From positions 1-9,533 of the forward strand of contig CAZMKO010000089.1 of the NCBI GenBank assembly GCA_964566965.1: DNA of 9,533 nucleotides, written 5' to 3'. Every line of letters begins with the position of its first letter. Position 1 is the first letter of the stretch. The notes beneath the pieces were generated by a model. It ran no database searches, had not been told where the DNA came from, and was given only the letters and a program-made list of their open reading frames with translations. Shown here piece by piece: positions 1-8,375 of this stretch. The stretch comes from Oleiagrimonas sp964566965 (GTDB lineage: Bacteria > Pseudomonadota > Gammaproteobacteria > Xanthomonadales > Rhodanobacteraceae). The translations under genes were made by a program, and so were the position numbers.

Positions 1-20
1 CCGGACCCACGCGGTAACCT

Positions 21-60
21 GCCCGAGCCCCGAGCCCCGAGCCCCGAGCCCCGAGTCCCG
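21..60. repeat. Tandem heptamer repeat, unit CCCCGAG
   Basis: Five consecutive 7-bp units are visible: the first reads GCCCGAG, the next four read CCCCGAG, followed by a partial TCCCG. A shorter, more mixed copy of the same repeat sits at 8496-8519 in the other intergenic region. Heptamers of this kind (TCCCGAG / CCCCGAG) are, from memory, common between genes in Xanthomonadales. No function can be read from the sequence. Confidence 0.85.
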
Positions 61-61
61 T

Positions 62-67
62 TATAGT
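62..67 (+). promoter_or_regulatory. Weak -10-like hexamer upstream of the macroglobulin gene
   Basis: TATAGT matches the sigma-70 -10 consensus at five of six positions and would place transcription start about 20 bases before the gene. The -35 position falls inside the GC-rich heptamer repeat and shows no TTGACA-like sequence, and there is no extended -10 TGn. The true promoter could lie upstream of the window. Low confidence. Confidence 0.25.
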
Positions 68-80
68 TCGAGTCAACGAC

Positions 81-86
81 AAGGAA
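81..86 (+). promoter_or_regulatory. Ribosome binding site of the macroglobulin gene
   Basis: AAGGAA lies eight bases before the ATG at 95. It supports that start, which also gives a well-formed signal peptide directly at the N-terminus. Confidence 0.7.
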
Positions 87-94
87 GCATCGGC

Positions 95-3000
95 ATGCAG
101 ACATTCCGACGTGGCGCGGGAATCCTGGGCCTGCTGACCGTGTGGGTCATGGTGGCGGGGTCGGCCTGGGCGGGTGACGGGGATCTTCGGGTGCGGCGCG
201 TGTCGCCCTCGGGCACGGATGTCACGCCGGCGCAGGAGGCGGTCGTCCAGTTCGACCGCAAGATGGTGGCGTTGGGCGACATGGCGCGCGACGCCGCGGA
301 TCTGCCGGTACGCATCCGTCCCGATCCGGGCTGCCAGTGGCGCTGGTTGAATACCAGCGAATTGGCTTGTCGACTGCCCGAGCAACAAACCTTCGTGCCG
401 GCCACCACGTACACCATCCATGTCGGGACGGGGCTGGAGGCGCTGGATGGCAGCCACCTGGCCAAGCCGGTCAGCACCACATTCACCACGTCGCGCCCCA
501 AGGTGGACTGGACCGCCTTTCGCGAATGGCGCTCGCCGGTCATGCCGGTGTTCAAGGTACGCCTGAACCTGCCGGTGACGGCACGGGAGCTGGCGGCGCA
601 TGTCGGCTTTCAGACCAAGGACGGGACGTGGGTGGCGGCCAACGTCGAGCCCTACACCCAAAAGCGCCAGGGACCGGTGTGGTTGCCGGTACCGGGCGTA
701 CCCGGCGTGGTGGTGAAGGTCGACGATCCGGAGCCGGACACGCCGCTCGACGCCGATGCGGAGGCGGCACAGGGACGGCGGGTATGGCAGGTGGTGCCGG
801 CTGCCGCATTGCAGGGTGCCAGCACCTACGAGCTGCGGGTGAAACCCGGTCTGCGCTCGCCGCTGGGCCCGCTGACGGGCGAGCAGTCCGAAGCGGTGGA
901 CAGTCTGGAAACCTGGGGCGACTTCACGTTCCGCGGCGTGCAATGCGAGGCGGACTCGCACACCTTCGAGGTGCGTGCCGGCCAGTCGTCTGACCGACGC
1001 TGCGATCCGAACAGCCTGGCCCTGCAGTTCAGTTCGCCGGTGCCGCGCGACACCCTGGCCGCGATCCGCTGGGAGCCGGTGCCGGAGCCGCCCGGCGGCA
1101 TGCGACGCATGTGGCGGAATTACCCGCAATGGTTTCTGGGCCTGCGCCACAGCGCCCATGCCCCGGCGCGTCCGGACCGCTATCCGCTGACATTTCGCCT
1201 GGATCCGATGGGCGACTACACCGTGCACGTGCCGGCCGGGGTGAAAGACCGGTTCGGGCGCACCCTGGCCAAACCCGCGCAGGTGACGTTCCGCACCGGC
1301 CATCGCGTGCCGTTCTTTGATGCGCCACCCTCCCGGGCCGTGCTCGAGACGGACCAGCCGACCATCGTGCCGTTGCGTTTCACCAATCTGGACAAGCTCA
1401 CGTTCCGCCACCACACGTTGTTTGCCGCCGATCTTCCCGGCGGCAAGGCGCCACCGCCGCGCCGGGCTGCCTTGTTCCCGGTGCCGTTCGTCGATCCGGC
1501 GGCCGATGCGGTGCCGGCGCGCGAACGGCGCGACGTGCCGGTATTGCTGCGCCAATCGCTGCACGATGCCATGACCGACCGTGTTGACGCGCGTCGCTTC
1601 GACACGCCGGACCTGCTTTCGCGCTCAGACCTGGCGGCGCCGAAGGACCGGATCGTACGCGGTCGTCTGGGTATCCGCGACATGTTGCGCGGACGTTCCG
1701 GGGCGGTCTGGGGCGAGCTGGACTGGGGGCCGCGCGGACCGTGGCAGCCCGCGGGCTTCATGGGCCAGGTCACACCCTGGCAGGTGCTGGCCAAGGTCGG
1801 CCATTACGACACCCTGGTCTGGGTCGGACACCTGGATGACGCACGGCCGGTGTCGGGGGCGCATGTGGGCTGGCTGCACGGCCATCGCCAGGCGCTGGAC
1901 TCGCTGGCCCGGGTCGATGCCGGCGCGGTGACCGACGGCGACGGTCTGGCCGTGTTGCCGGGTACGGCCGACTTGCCGGACGCGTGGTTCCACCAGTACG
2001 AGGACAAGTCCGATTTCTACATCGGCGCGGCGCATGACCAGGACATGGCGCTGCTGCCGCTGGAATACCGTTTTGAGCGCTCCCTGGGTGAGGCCAGCCA
2101 CCACGATTTCTGGAGCGACACCAAGCCGCCGTCCGGACATCTGCGTGCCTGGGCGGTGACCGAACAGGGCATCTATCGCCCCGGCAGCGACGTGTCCTGG
2201 GCCGCCTTCGTGCGCGCCGAGGGCGCCACCGCGCTGCAGGCCGCGCCGCAGCGCACCTACACCGCGAGTATCACCGACCCGCAGGGCAACGAGGTGTTCA
2301 AGCGGGTGTACGACCACCTGCCGGCTTACGGGGAAATCCACGACACCCTGCATGTGTCCGACAACGCCCCGATGGGTCGCTACGACATCCACGTGGCCTG
2401 GAAGACCACCCGCGGCACCGAGACACGGCTGGCTGGCCAGTTCACGGTCACCGATTTCGTGCCGGCGGCGTTCAAGGTACGCGCGGCGTTGGCTGCCACG
2501 CGACTGGTGCCAGGGCAGGAGGCCGCGGCGGATGTGCATGCCACCCTGCATGCCGGCGGGCCCTACACCGGCGCCGAGGTGAAATTCACCACGCGTCTGG
2601 TGCCGCGGCAGTTTCATGCCGACAACCCCGCCGCGAGCGGGTTCACGTTCGGCGACGGCGGCAAGGACCTGCCGGATGCATGGACGCTGGCCGAGTCACA
2701 GGCCATCCTCGACCGCGATGGCCGCGCGCGGGCTTCCGTGACGCTCCCCGCCAAGGGCGAGGTGGTGTATGGCGAGGTGACGACCGAAACCGCCGTGAAG
2801 TCCGCGCGCGGTACCTGGGTGGCCGACACCGCGCGGGTGCCGTTCGTGGCGCGTGACCGTTTTCTGGGTCTGCGTACCGGCGATTGGATGCAGACCGCGG
2901 AGAAGGCATTCCAGGCCGAGTACGTGGTGGTGGATGCCGCCGGCAAGCCGCAGCCCGGCAGTGACGTGGAACTGGTCCTGCAGCGGCGCACCCTGGAACG

Positions 3001-6000
3001 GGTGAAGGTGAAGGACGGTGCCGGCGAATTCGGCGACGAGGAACAAGTGCGTTGGACCACGGTGGATCGTTGCCATGCCACGTCCGCCGCGGCGCCGGGG
3101 CGTTGTCGACTGACACCGGACCAGGCCGGCCGTTACCGTGTGCGAGGAACCGTCACCGATACCCGCGGACGACGGCAGACCAGCATCCTGTCCACCTGGG
3201 TGACCGGCGCCGGCCACGTGACGTGGTCGCGCTCCGGCAAGGGCGTGACCCTGGTGCCGGACAAGAGCACCTACCATCCCGGTGATGTCGCCCACGTGCT
3301 GGTGCAGAACCCGTATCCCGGGGCCCGGGCGCTGGTCACGGTCGAGCGTTACGGGGTGTTGTGGAAAAAGGTGGTGACGCTGAAAGGCTCGGCACCGGTC
3401 ATCGACGTGCCGGTGGCCGAGCGCTTTTTCCCCGGTGCCTACCTGTCGGTGGCGATCTTCTCGCCGCGCGCCGCCGCGCCGGCCGATCCGGATCTGGGGC
3501 GGCCCGAGCTGGCATTGGGCTACATGGCGCTGAAGGTGGCCGGCAAGGGCAGCAGTCTGGACGTCCGTGTGACACCGGCCAGGGACCAATACAAACCGCG
3601 CCAGGAGGTTCGGGTGGACGTGGCCGTCGGTACCGGTGGCAAGGCGGCCGGCAAGACCCGCCTGGTCGCCGCCGTGGTCGACCAGGGCGTGGTCGACCTG
3701 CTGCGCGAGGGAACCGATTACTACGATCCGCGCAAGGTCTTCTACGCGCCGCCGGATGGGCCGGACATCGCCAACTACAGCCTGGCCGAGCAGCTCCTGA
3801 CACGGCTGGCGCCGAAGCGCGGCAAGGGCGAAAACCCCGGCGGGGGCGGCGGTGGTGCCTCCGGCCCCAACGTGCGCAGCGATTTCCGCTATGCCACCTA
3901 CTGGAACGCCACGCTGGAGACGGATACCTCGGGGCACGCGCGGTTTCGTTTCAAGCTGCCGGACAACCTGACCCGCTGGCGCATCCTGGTCATGGCCCTG
4001 GGGCCGGACGACACCATGGGTTTGGGTGACGCCAGCGTGCGCGTCAACCTGCCGTTGCAGATCGAACCGGCGTTGCCCAACCAGATGCGCGTGGGCGATC
4101 GTTTCGGAGCCGCTTTCCAGGTCACCAACCGCACCGACGCCACGCTGGATGCGGTCACGCGTCTGGCCGCGTCCGGCGCCATCGAGGGGGGTGAGGCCCG
4201 CAAGGACGGCGATCGGCTGCATCTGGCGTCGTTCGGTCATGGCTTGAGCTGGTTGCCGCTGACTGCTGCCGGACCGGGGCGGATCACGCTGGATGCCGAA
4301 GTCGCCTCGGGCCGATTGTCGGACGCGGTACAGGCGCGGATTCCGGTGCGGCCGGCCGGCACCGAAGTGGTGGCGGCCGAATACGGCAGCACCACCGGTG
4401 CCGGAGCCAGCGTGCCGGTGAAGGTACCGGCCGACGCCATTCCCGACGACTCCCGGGTACAGGTGACTCTGGCACCGACCCTGGTCGGTGGTCTCGACGG
4501 TGCCTTCCGTTTCCTGCGTGACGACCCGTTGCGGACCTGGGAGGTGCGCCTGAGCCGCGCCGTCCTGGCCTCGGACTATCTGCGCCTGGAACCGGTGCTG
4601 GGCCAGGCGCTCTCATGGGACGACGCGCAAGCGGCCGTCGACGACATGCTGAAGGCCAGCGCCGTCTTCCAGGCGCCGAACGGCGGCATGGCGTTCTGGG
4701 TTCCGCGCGACGAGTTCGTCAGCAAATACCTGAGCGCGTACACGGCGCTGGCCTTCGACTGGCTGGACGAAGCCGGCCATGCGCCACCATCGCGAGTGCG
4801 CGCGAAGCTGCTGGACTACCTGCACGAACACGTCCTGAAGGCCGACGACGACAAGCCGGCAACGCGGGTGTTGCGCGCCGCGACCCTGGCCGCGCTGGCC
4901 CTGTCGCGCGACGGCAAGGTGCCCGATGGTGCCGTGGCCGGCATGCTCGACGAGGTGCGGCGCATGCGCCTGTTCGGTCAGGCGATGTTGTTGCAGGCGG
5001 CGGTGGCGCAGGGCGAGCGCGAATCCGCCGATCGCATTCTCGAGGCCCTGTTCACGCATGCCGAGGAGTCCGCCGGCAGCATCTCGTTCAACGAGCGCGA
5101 GGCGGGTCTGTATGCCGATCTGCTGGCCACGCCGCTGCGTTCCAACTGCGCCATCCTTGACGCCATGGCGCGTTACAAGCACGCCTGGGGCGACGAGAGC
5201 CTGCTCGGCGACACGCCGCAAAAACTGATGCGCTGGGTGACCACCCGGCGCCGCAACGCCGGCGGCTGGCCCAACAGCCAGGAGAACGTGTTCTGCACCA
5301 CCGCCATGACCCACTACGCCGATGCGTACGAGCCGCCGGTCGAGAACCTGAGCGGGCAGCTGGAGCTGCCCGACGGCAAGTCGCGCACGGCACGTTTCAC
5401 CTCGCGGGCGGATGCCGCGGTGCGTCTCGACGGCGCGGCCGCCAAAGCCGGCGAGGCGTTCGACGTGACGCTGCGGCGTGGCGGCAAGGGGCGCCTGTAC
5501 TACAGCGTGCAGGCGCACTACACCATGCCGCCGGATGCCTTGCCGGCGACCGATGCCGGCATGACCTTGTCGCGGCACTACGCGGTCCAGCGCGACGGCG
5601 AATGGCAGCCGGTCGCGGACGACAGCCGGCTCAAGCGCGGCGACATCGTGCGCGTGACGTTGGACGTGGATGTGCCGACCGAGCGCCACCATGTGGTGCT
5701 GACCGATCCGCTGCCCGGGGCTTTCGAGGCCGTCAACCGGCTCCTGGCGACCAGCCCGGGCAGCACGCCCGCAGCGCAGCCGGGGGTATCCGTGCTGATG
5801 TTTGATGGCGGCGCGTGGCCCAACATGTCGGTGGTCACCGGCGGCTTCTACCATCGCGAGACCGGTTTCGATGCCGTGCGCTTCTTCGCCGACGACCTGC
5901 CGGCCGGGCGCTACCAGGTGGTGTATTCCGCGCAGGTGATCGCGCCCGGTCACTTCGTCGCGCCGGCCCCGAAGGTGGAGGAAATCTACCAGCCGGACGT

Positions 6001-6052
6001 GTTTGGCCGGGGTGTGTCGCAGCACCTGAACGTGGCCATGCCGGAGTCGTGA
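95..6052 (+). CDS. Bacterial alpha-2-macroglobulin family protein (YfhM type), thioester motif lost
   Basis: Exported protein of the alpha-2-macroglobulin family, presumed to trap periplasmic proteases. A signal peptide covers residues 1-26, with a hydrophobic core at 10-22 and an AWA cleavage site. There is no lipobox Cys, unlike the lipoprotein YfhM of E. coli. Approximate domains: Ig/macroglobulin-like N-terminal domains 30-410; MG3-like 556-675; MG2 681-790, with the YRPGSDV signature; further MG domains to about 1045; bait-region domain 1047-1205, ending in VDQGVVDL; a glycine-rich linker at 1249-1254; A2M core domain 1255-1345 (TLETDTSGHARF, LPDNLTRWR); thioester-type helical domain about 1460-1745 (NGGMAFW at 1529-1535); C-terminal receptor-binding-like domain. 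Where CxEQ is expected before LSRAV, residues 1481-1484 read TWEV, so no thioester can form. Eight Cys occur as four local pairs. At 1985 residues it is longer than E. coli YfhM (about 1650). It is followed at once by pbpC. The family call is firm; protease trapping is inferred. Confidence 0.95.
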   Translation: MQTFRRGAGILGLLTVWVMVAGSAWAGDGDLRVRRVSPSGTDVTPAQEAVVQFDRKMVALGDMARDAADLPVRIRPDPGCQWRWLNTSELACRLPEQQTFVPATTYTIHVGTGLEALDGSHLAKPVSTTFTTSRPKVDWTAFREWRSPVMPVFKVRLNLPVTARELAAHVGFQTKDGTWVAANVEPYTQKRQGPVWLPVPGVPGVVVKVDDPEPDTPLDADAEAAQGRRVWQVVPAAALQGASTYELRVKPGLRSPLGPLTGEQSEAVDSLETWGDFTFRGVQCEADSHTFEVRAGQSSDRRCDPNSLALQFSSPVPRDTLAAIRWEPVPEPPGGMRRMWRNYPQWFLGLRHSAHAPARPDRYPLTFRLDPMGDYTVHVPAGVKDRFGRTLAKPAQVTFRTGHRVPFFDAPPSRAVLETDQPTIVPLRFTNLDKLTFRHHTLFAADLPGGKAPPPRRAALFPVPFVDPAADAVPARERRDVPVLLRQSLHDAMTDRVDARRFDTPDLLSRSDLAAPKDRIVRGRLGIRDMLRGRSGAVWGELDWGPRGPWQPAGFMGQVTPWQVLAKVGHYDTLVWVGHLDDARPVSGAHVGWLHGHRQALDSLARVDAGAVTDGDGLAVLPGTADLPDAWFHQYEDKSDFYIGAAHDQDMALLPLEYRFERSLGEASHHDFWSDTKPPSGHLRAWAVTEQGIYRPGSDVSWAAFVRAEGATALQAAPQRTYTASITDPQGNEVFKRVYDHLPAYGEIHDTLHVSDNAPMGRYDIHVAWKTTRGTETRLAGQFTVTDFVPAAFKVRAALAATRLVPGQEAAADVHATLHAGGPYTGAEVKFTTRLVPRQFHADNPAASGFTFGDGGKDLPDAWTLAESQAILDRDGRARASVTLPAKGEVVYGEVTTETAVKSARGTWVADTARVPFVARDRFLGLRTGDWMQTAEKAFQAEYVVVDAAGKPQPGSDVELVLQRRTLERVKVKDGAGEFGDEEQVRWTTVDRCHATSAAAPGRCRLTPDQAGRYRVRGTVTDTRGRRQTSILSTWVTGAGHVTWSRSGKGVTLVPDKSTYHPGDVAHVLVQNPYPGARALVTVERYGVLWKKVVTLKGSAPVIDVPVAERFFPGAYLSVAIFSPRAAAPADPDLGRPELALGYMALKVAGKGSSLDVRVTPARDQYKPRQEVRVDVAVGTGGKAAGKTRLVAAVVDQGVVDLLREGTDYYDPRKVFYAPPDGPDIANYSLAEQLLTRLAPKRGKGENPGGGGGGASGPNVRSDFRYATYWNATLETDTSGHARFRFKLPDNLTRWRILVMALGPDDTMGLGDASVRVNLPLQIEPALPNQMRVGDRFGAAFQVTNRTDATLDAVTRLAASGAIEGGEARKDGDRLHLASFGHGLSWLPLTAAGPGRITLDAEVASGRLSDAVQARIPVRPAGTEVVAAEYGSTTGAGASVPVKVPADAIPDDSRVQVTLAPTLVGGLDGAFRFLRDDPLRTWEVRLSRAVLASDYLRLEPVLGQALSWDDAQAAVDDMLKASAVFQAPNGGMAFWVPRDEFVSKYLSAYTALAFDWLDEAGHAPPSRVRAKLLDYLHEHVLKADDDKPATRVLRAATLAALALSRDGKVPDGAVAGMLDEVRRMRLFGQAMLLQAAVAQGERESADRILEALFTHAEESAGSISFNEREAGLYADLLATPLRSNCAILDAMARYKHAWGDESLLGDTPQKLMRWVTTRRRNAGGWPNSQENVFCTTAMTHYADAYEPPVENLSGQLELPDGKSRTARFTSRADAAVRLDGAAAKAGEAFDVTLRRGGKGRLYYSVQAHYTMPPDALPATDAGMTLSRHYAVQRDGEWQPVADDSRLKRGDIVRVTLDVDVPTERHHVVLTDPLPGAFEAVNRLLATSPGSTPAAQPGVSVLMFDGGAWPNMSVVTGGFYHRETGFDAVRFFADDLPAGRYQVVYSAQVIAPGHFVAPAPKVEEIYQPDVFGRGVSQHLNVAMPES
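6043..6046 (+). promoter_or_regulatory. Ribosome binding site of pbpC inside the macroglobulin gene
   Basis: GGAG lies seven bases before the GTG at 6054, within the last codons of the upstream gene. With a single base between the TGA (6050-6052) and the GTG, this arrangement suggests translational coupling. Confidence 0.6.
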
Positions 6053-6053
6053 G

Positions 6054-8258
6054 GTGAGCGCGCCGGCACGCCGCCGATGGGTTGGTGTGGCTGGTGCATG
6101 CGGGCTGGCGGCGCTGCTGGTACTGGCCTGGGCGACCTGGCATGCACGGATGCCACTGCCGGACACGCTGGGCGCCGTGCGTGCCGATGCCGGCGCATGG
6201 CGCGTGCTGGCTGCCGACGGCACGCCGTTGAACCGCACCTTCCGGGGGCGCTTCAACCGCACCGACGTGCTGCCGTTGTCACGCATGCCGGCCCTGCTGC
6301 GCCTTGCGTTCGTGGCGGCCGAGGACCGGCGCTACTGGGATCACGCAGGCGTGGATTGGCGCGCGCGGGTCGCGGCGCTGTGGGGCAACATGCGGGCCGG
6401 GCGCGTGGTGCGCGGTGCCAGCAGCATCGGCGAACAGGTTGCGCGCATCCTCGCGCCGCATGCGCACAGCTACTGGGGGCACTGGATGGCGGGCATCGAC
6501 GCCGGCCGGCTGCTGCGCCGGTTCGGGCATGCGCGGATGCTGGCGTTCTACCTGAATCAGGTGCCCTACGCGGCGCGCCGCCGCGGTGTGGTACAGGCGG
6601 CGCGTTATTACTTTGCGCGCGAACCGGGGGCACTTAATCCGGCCGAACAGCTGGCGCTGGCGGTGCTGGTGCGTTCGCCGGCGCGTTACGATCCACGCCG
6701 GCACCCGCGCGCGGCGCGGCGCGCGGTGGACCGGTTGGCCGCGCGCATGCACCGCGACGGGTTGATCGACGCCGCGCGGGTCGCGGCCATCGGCCGTGCG
6801 CCGTTGCGTACCGGGCGGCGGCGCCTGGCGGTGGAGGCCGGGCCGTTCGTGGTCCGTGCCATGGCGCAGGCGCGCCGGCACGGCCGCGACGCCGGCGTGG
6901 TGCGCACCACGCTGGATGCGTCCCTGCAGGTGTTCGTGCAGAAAACCCTGCGCCGGCGAGTCGAAGCACTGGCCGACCGTGGCGTGCATGACGCGGCCGC
7001 GCTGGTGGTGGACAACCGTAGTGGCGCGGTGCTGGCCTGGGCCGTCGCGCCGGGCGGATCGGCCTACGGCATCGATCCGGTACGGACTCCGCGCCAGGCC
7101 GGCTCGACGCTGAAGCCGTTTGTATACGCGCTGGCCATGGCGCGTCATGGCTGGCAGCCGGAACGCGTCATCATGGACACGCCGCTGGCCGAGCGCATCG
7201 ATACCGGCGTGCATCGGTACCGCAATTACAGTGGCCGTCATTACGGCCGTGTCAGCCTGCGCTACGCCCTGGCCAATTCCCTCAATATCCCGGCGGTGCG
7301 CACGGCCCAGGCGGTGGGGGTGCCGGCCATCATCGAGCTGCTGCAGGAGGCCGGATTCCGCGCGTTCCACCGCAGCGCCGACCACTACGGCCCGGCCATC
7401 GTGCTGGGCGATGGCGCGGTGACCCTGCACGACCTGGTCCAGGGTTACGCCACGCTGGCACGACACGGCCGTTTCCTGCCGCTGCACGTGCTGGACGGGG
7501 TGGCGCCGCCCGACCCGAAATCGGTATTGCCGGCGCCGGTCACCTCCCTGGTGGCCGACATTCTCTCCGATGCCCAGGCGCGGCAGGCCGAATTCGGCAT
7601 CGACAGCGTGCTCGACCTGCCGCAACCGACGGCGGTCAAGACCGGCACCTCCAGCGACTACCACGACCTGTGGACGGTCGGCTTCGACGACCGCTACACC
7701 GTGGGTGTGTGGATGGGCAACCTGGACGCAAGCGCCACCGACCGTCTGACCGGATCGGCGGGGCCGGCACCGGTGTGGCGCCAGATCTTCGCCCACCTGC
7801 GCGCGGGCGTGCCGCATGCGGGCTTGTGGCGCAGCCCGGCCCTGACTGCCGTAGAGACCTGCGAATGGATCGGCCCGCCACCTTGTATCCAGCGCCGAGA
7901 CTGGCACCTGCCGGGGGCGCCGGGCGCGGCGCCGAAACCGCCTGTCACGTCCGCCGAGCGGTGGTCCATCGCGCGCCCGCTGGACGGCGAAACCCTGGCC
8001 ATCGACCCGCGTCAACCCCGCGCCGCGCAGCGCCTGCACCTGGTTCTGGATACCGCCGGAAACCCTCCCGAGCGCGTGCGCTGGTATGTCGACGGCCAAG
8101 CCGTGGCGGCCTCCGGACGGCCTGATGTGGCGTGGACACTCGAACCGGGAACGCATCATGTCGAAGCCCGTGTATGGCCGTCCGGGAACGCGACGCCGCG
8201 CTATCTGGGACCGGTGTCGTTCCGGGTGCTGGAAGCCGGAAGTGCCGTGACCCCCTGA
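6054..8258 (+). CDS. pbpC: Penicillin-binding protein 1C, bifunctional GT51 glycosyltransferase / transpeptidase
   Basis: Inner-membrane peptidoglycan synthase facing the periplasm. Residues 1-9 are a basic cytoplasmic tail and about 10-29 a membrane anchor. The GT51 domain (about 50-225) holds motif 1 EDRRYWDH with catalytic Glu90. Motif 2 reads GASSIGEQ (121-128) instead of GGSTxxxQ. The motif 3 region reads GHWMA (142-146) where the family has RKxxE. FYLNQVPYA (165-173) and AEQLALAVLVRSP follow. The transpeptidase domain (about 310-580) has all three active-site motifs: STLK with Ser351 and Lys354, SLN (409-411) and KTGT (529-532). A BiPBP_C-like beta domain occupies about 635-728, typical of PBP1C. 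Length 734 fits the family (E. coli about 770). The GTG start is one base after the macroglobulin stop, the conserved YfhM-PbpC arrangement, suggesting cell-wall synthesis linked to envelope defence. The eroded motifs 2 and 3 leave glycosyltransferase activity uncertain. Confidence 0.95.
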   Translation: MSAPARRRWVGVAGACGLAALLVLAWATWHARMPLPDTLGAVRADAGAWRVLAADGTPLNRTFRGRFNRTDVLPLSRMPALLRLAFVAAEDRRYWDHAGVDWRARVAALWGNMRAGRVVRGASSIGEQVARILAPHAHSYWGHWMAGIDAGRLLRRFGHARMLAFYLNQVPYAARRRGVVQAARYYFAREPGALNPAEQLALAVLVRSPARYDPRRHPRAARRAVDRLAARMHRDGLIDAARVAAIGRAPLRTGRRRLAVEAGPFVVRAMAQARRHGRDAGVVRTTLDASLQVFVQKTLRRRVEALADRGVHDAAALVVDNRSGAVLAWAVAPGGSAYGIDPVRTPRQAGSTLKPFVYALAMARHGWQPERVIMDTPLAERIDTGVHRYRNYSGRHYGRVSLRYALANSLNIPAVRTAQAVGVPAIIELLQEAGFRAFHRSADHYGPAIVLGDGAVTLHDLVQGYATLARHGRFLPLHVLDGVAPPDPKSVLPAPVTSLVADILSDAQARQAEFGIDSVLDLPQPTAVKTGTSSDYHDLWTVGFDDRYTVGVWMGNLDASATDRLTGSAGPAPVWRQIFAHLRAGVPHAGLWRSPALTAVETCEWIGPPPCIQRRDWHLPGAPGAAPKPPVTSAERWSIARPLDGETLAIDPRQPRAAQRLHLVLDTAGNPPERVRWYVDGQAVAASGRPDVAWTLEPGTHHVEARVWPSGNATPRYLGPVSFRVLEAGSAVTP

Positions 8259-8281
8259 TTCCGGATGCCGGACCAAAGCAT

Positions 8282-8310
8282 CATGATCCCATCCGTGATG
8301 GGAGTTCATG
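8282..8310. other. Hairpin downstream of pbpC
   Basis: CATGA-TCCCATC pairs with GATGGGA-TCATG across a CGT loop: 12 base pairs with one two-base bulge (GT, 8304-8305). It starts 23 bases after the pbpC stop. Neither strand has a following T-tract, so it is not a typical intrinsic terminator. It may stabilise the 3' end of the operon mRNA or mark a processed or factor-dependent end. Confidence 0.55.
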
Positions 8311-8349
8311 GAGCCGCTGCAGGGGACGTCGAAAAACCTCCGATCATTC

Positions 8350-8373
8350 GTAGGAGCGGTGGAAGCCGCGGTC
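8350..8373 (+). repeat. REP-like element with GTAGGAGCGG head
   Basis: The stretch begins GTAGGAGCGG (8350-8359) and continues TGGAAGCCGCGGTC. GCGGT and GCCGC form a 5-bp stem (one wobble) closed by a GGAA loop. The GTAG head followed by a GC-rich hairpin is the layout of REP elements mobilised by RAYT transposases, and the near-identical GTAGGAGCGGCTTCAGCCGCG is a familiar REP in Pseudomonas and Xanthomonadales. No inverted partner is obvious, so it looks like a single decayed copy. The match is from memory. Confidence 0.5.
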
Positions 8374-8375
8374 AC

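Noticed and set aside
95..175. Lipoprotein signal for the macroglobulin, as in E. coli YfhM
   Set aside because: No Cys occurs in or near the cleavage region; the sequence ends in AWA-GD, a standard signal peptidase I site.
8282..8310. Intrinsic terminator for the macroglobulin-pbpC operon
   Set aside because: The stem is good, but neither strand has a U-tract after it, so it is reported only as a hairpin.
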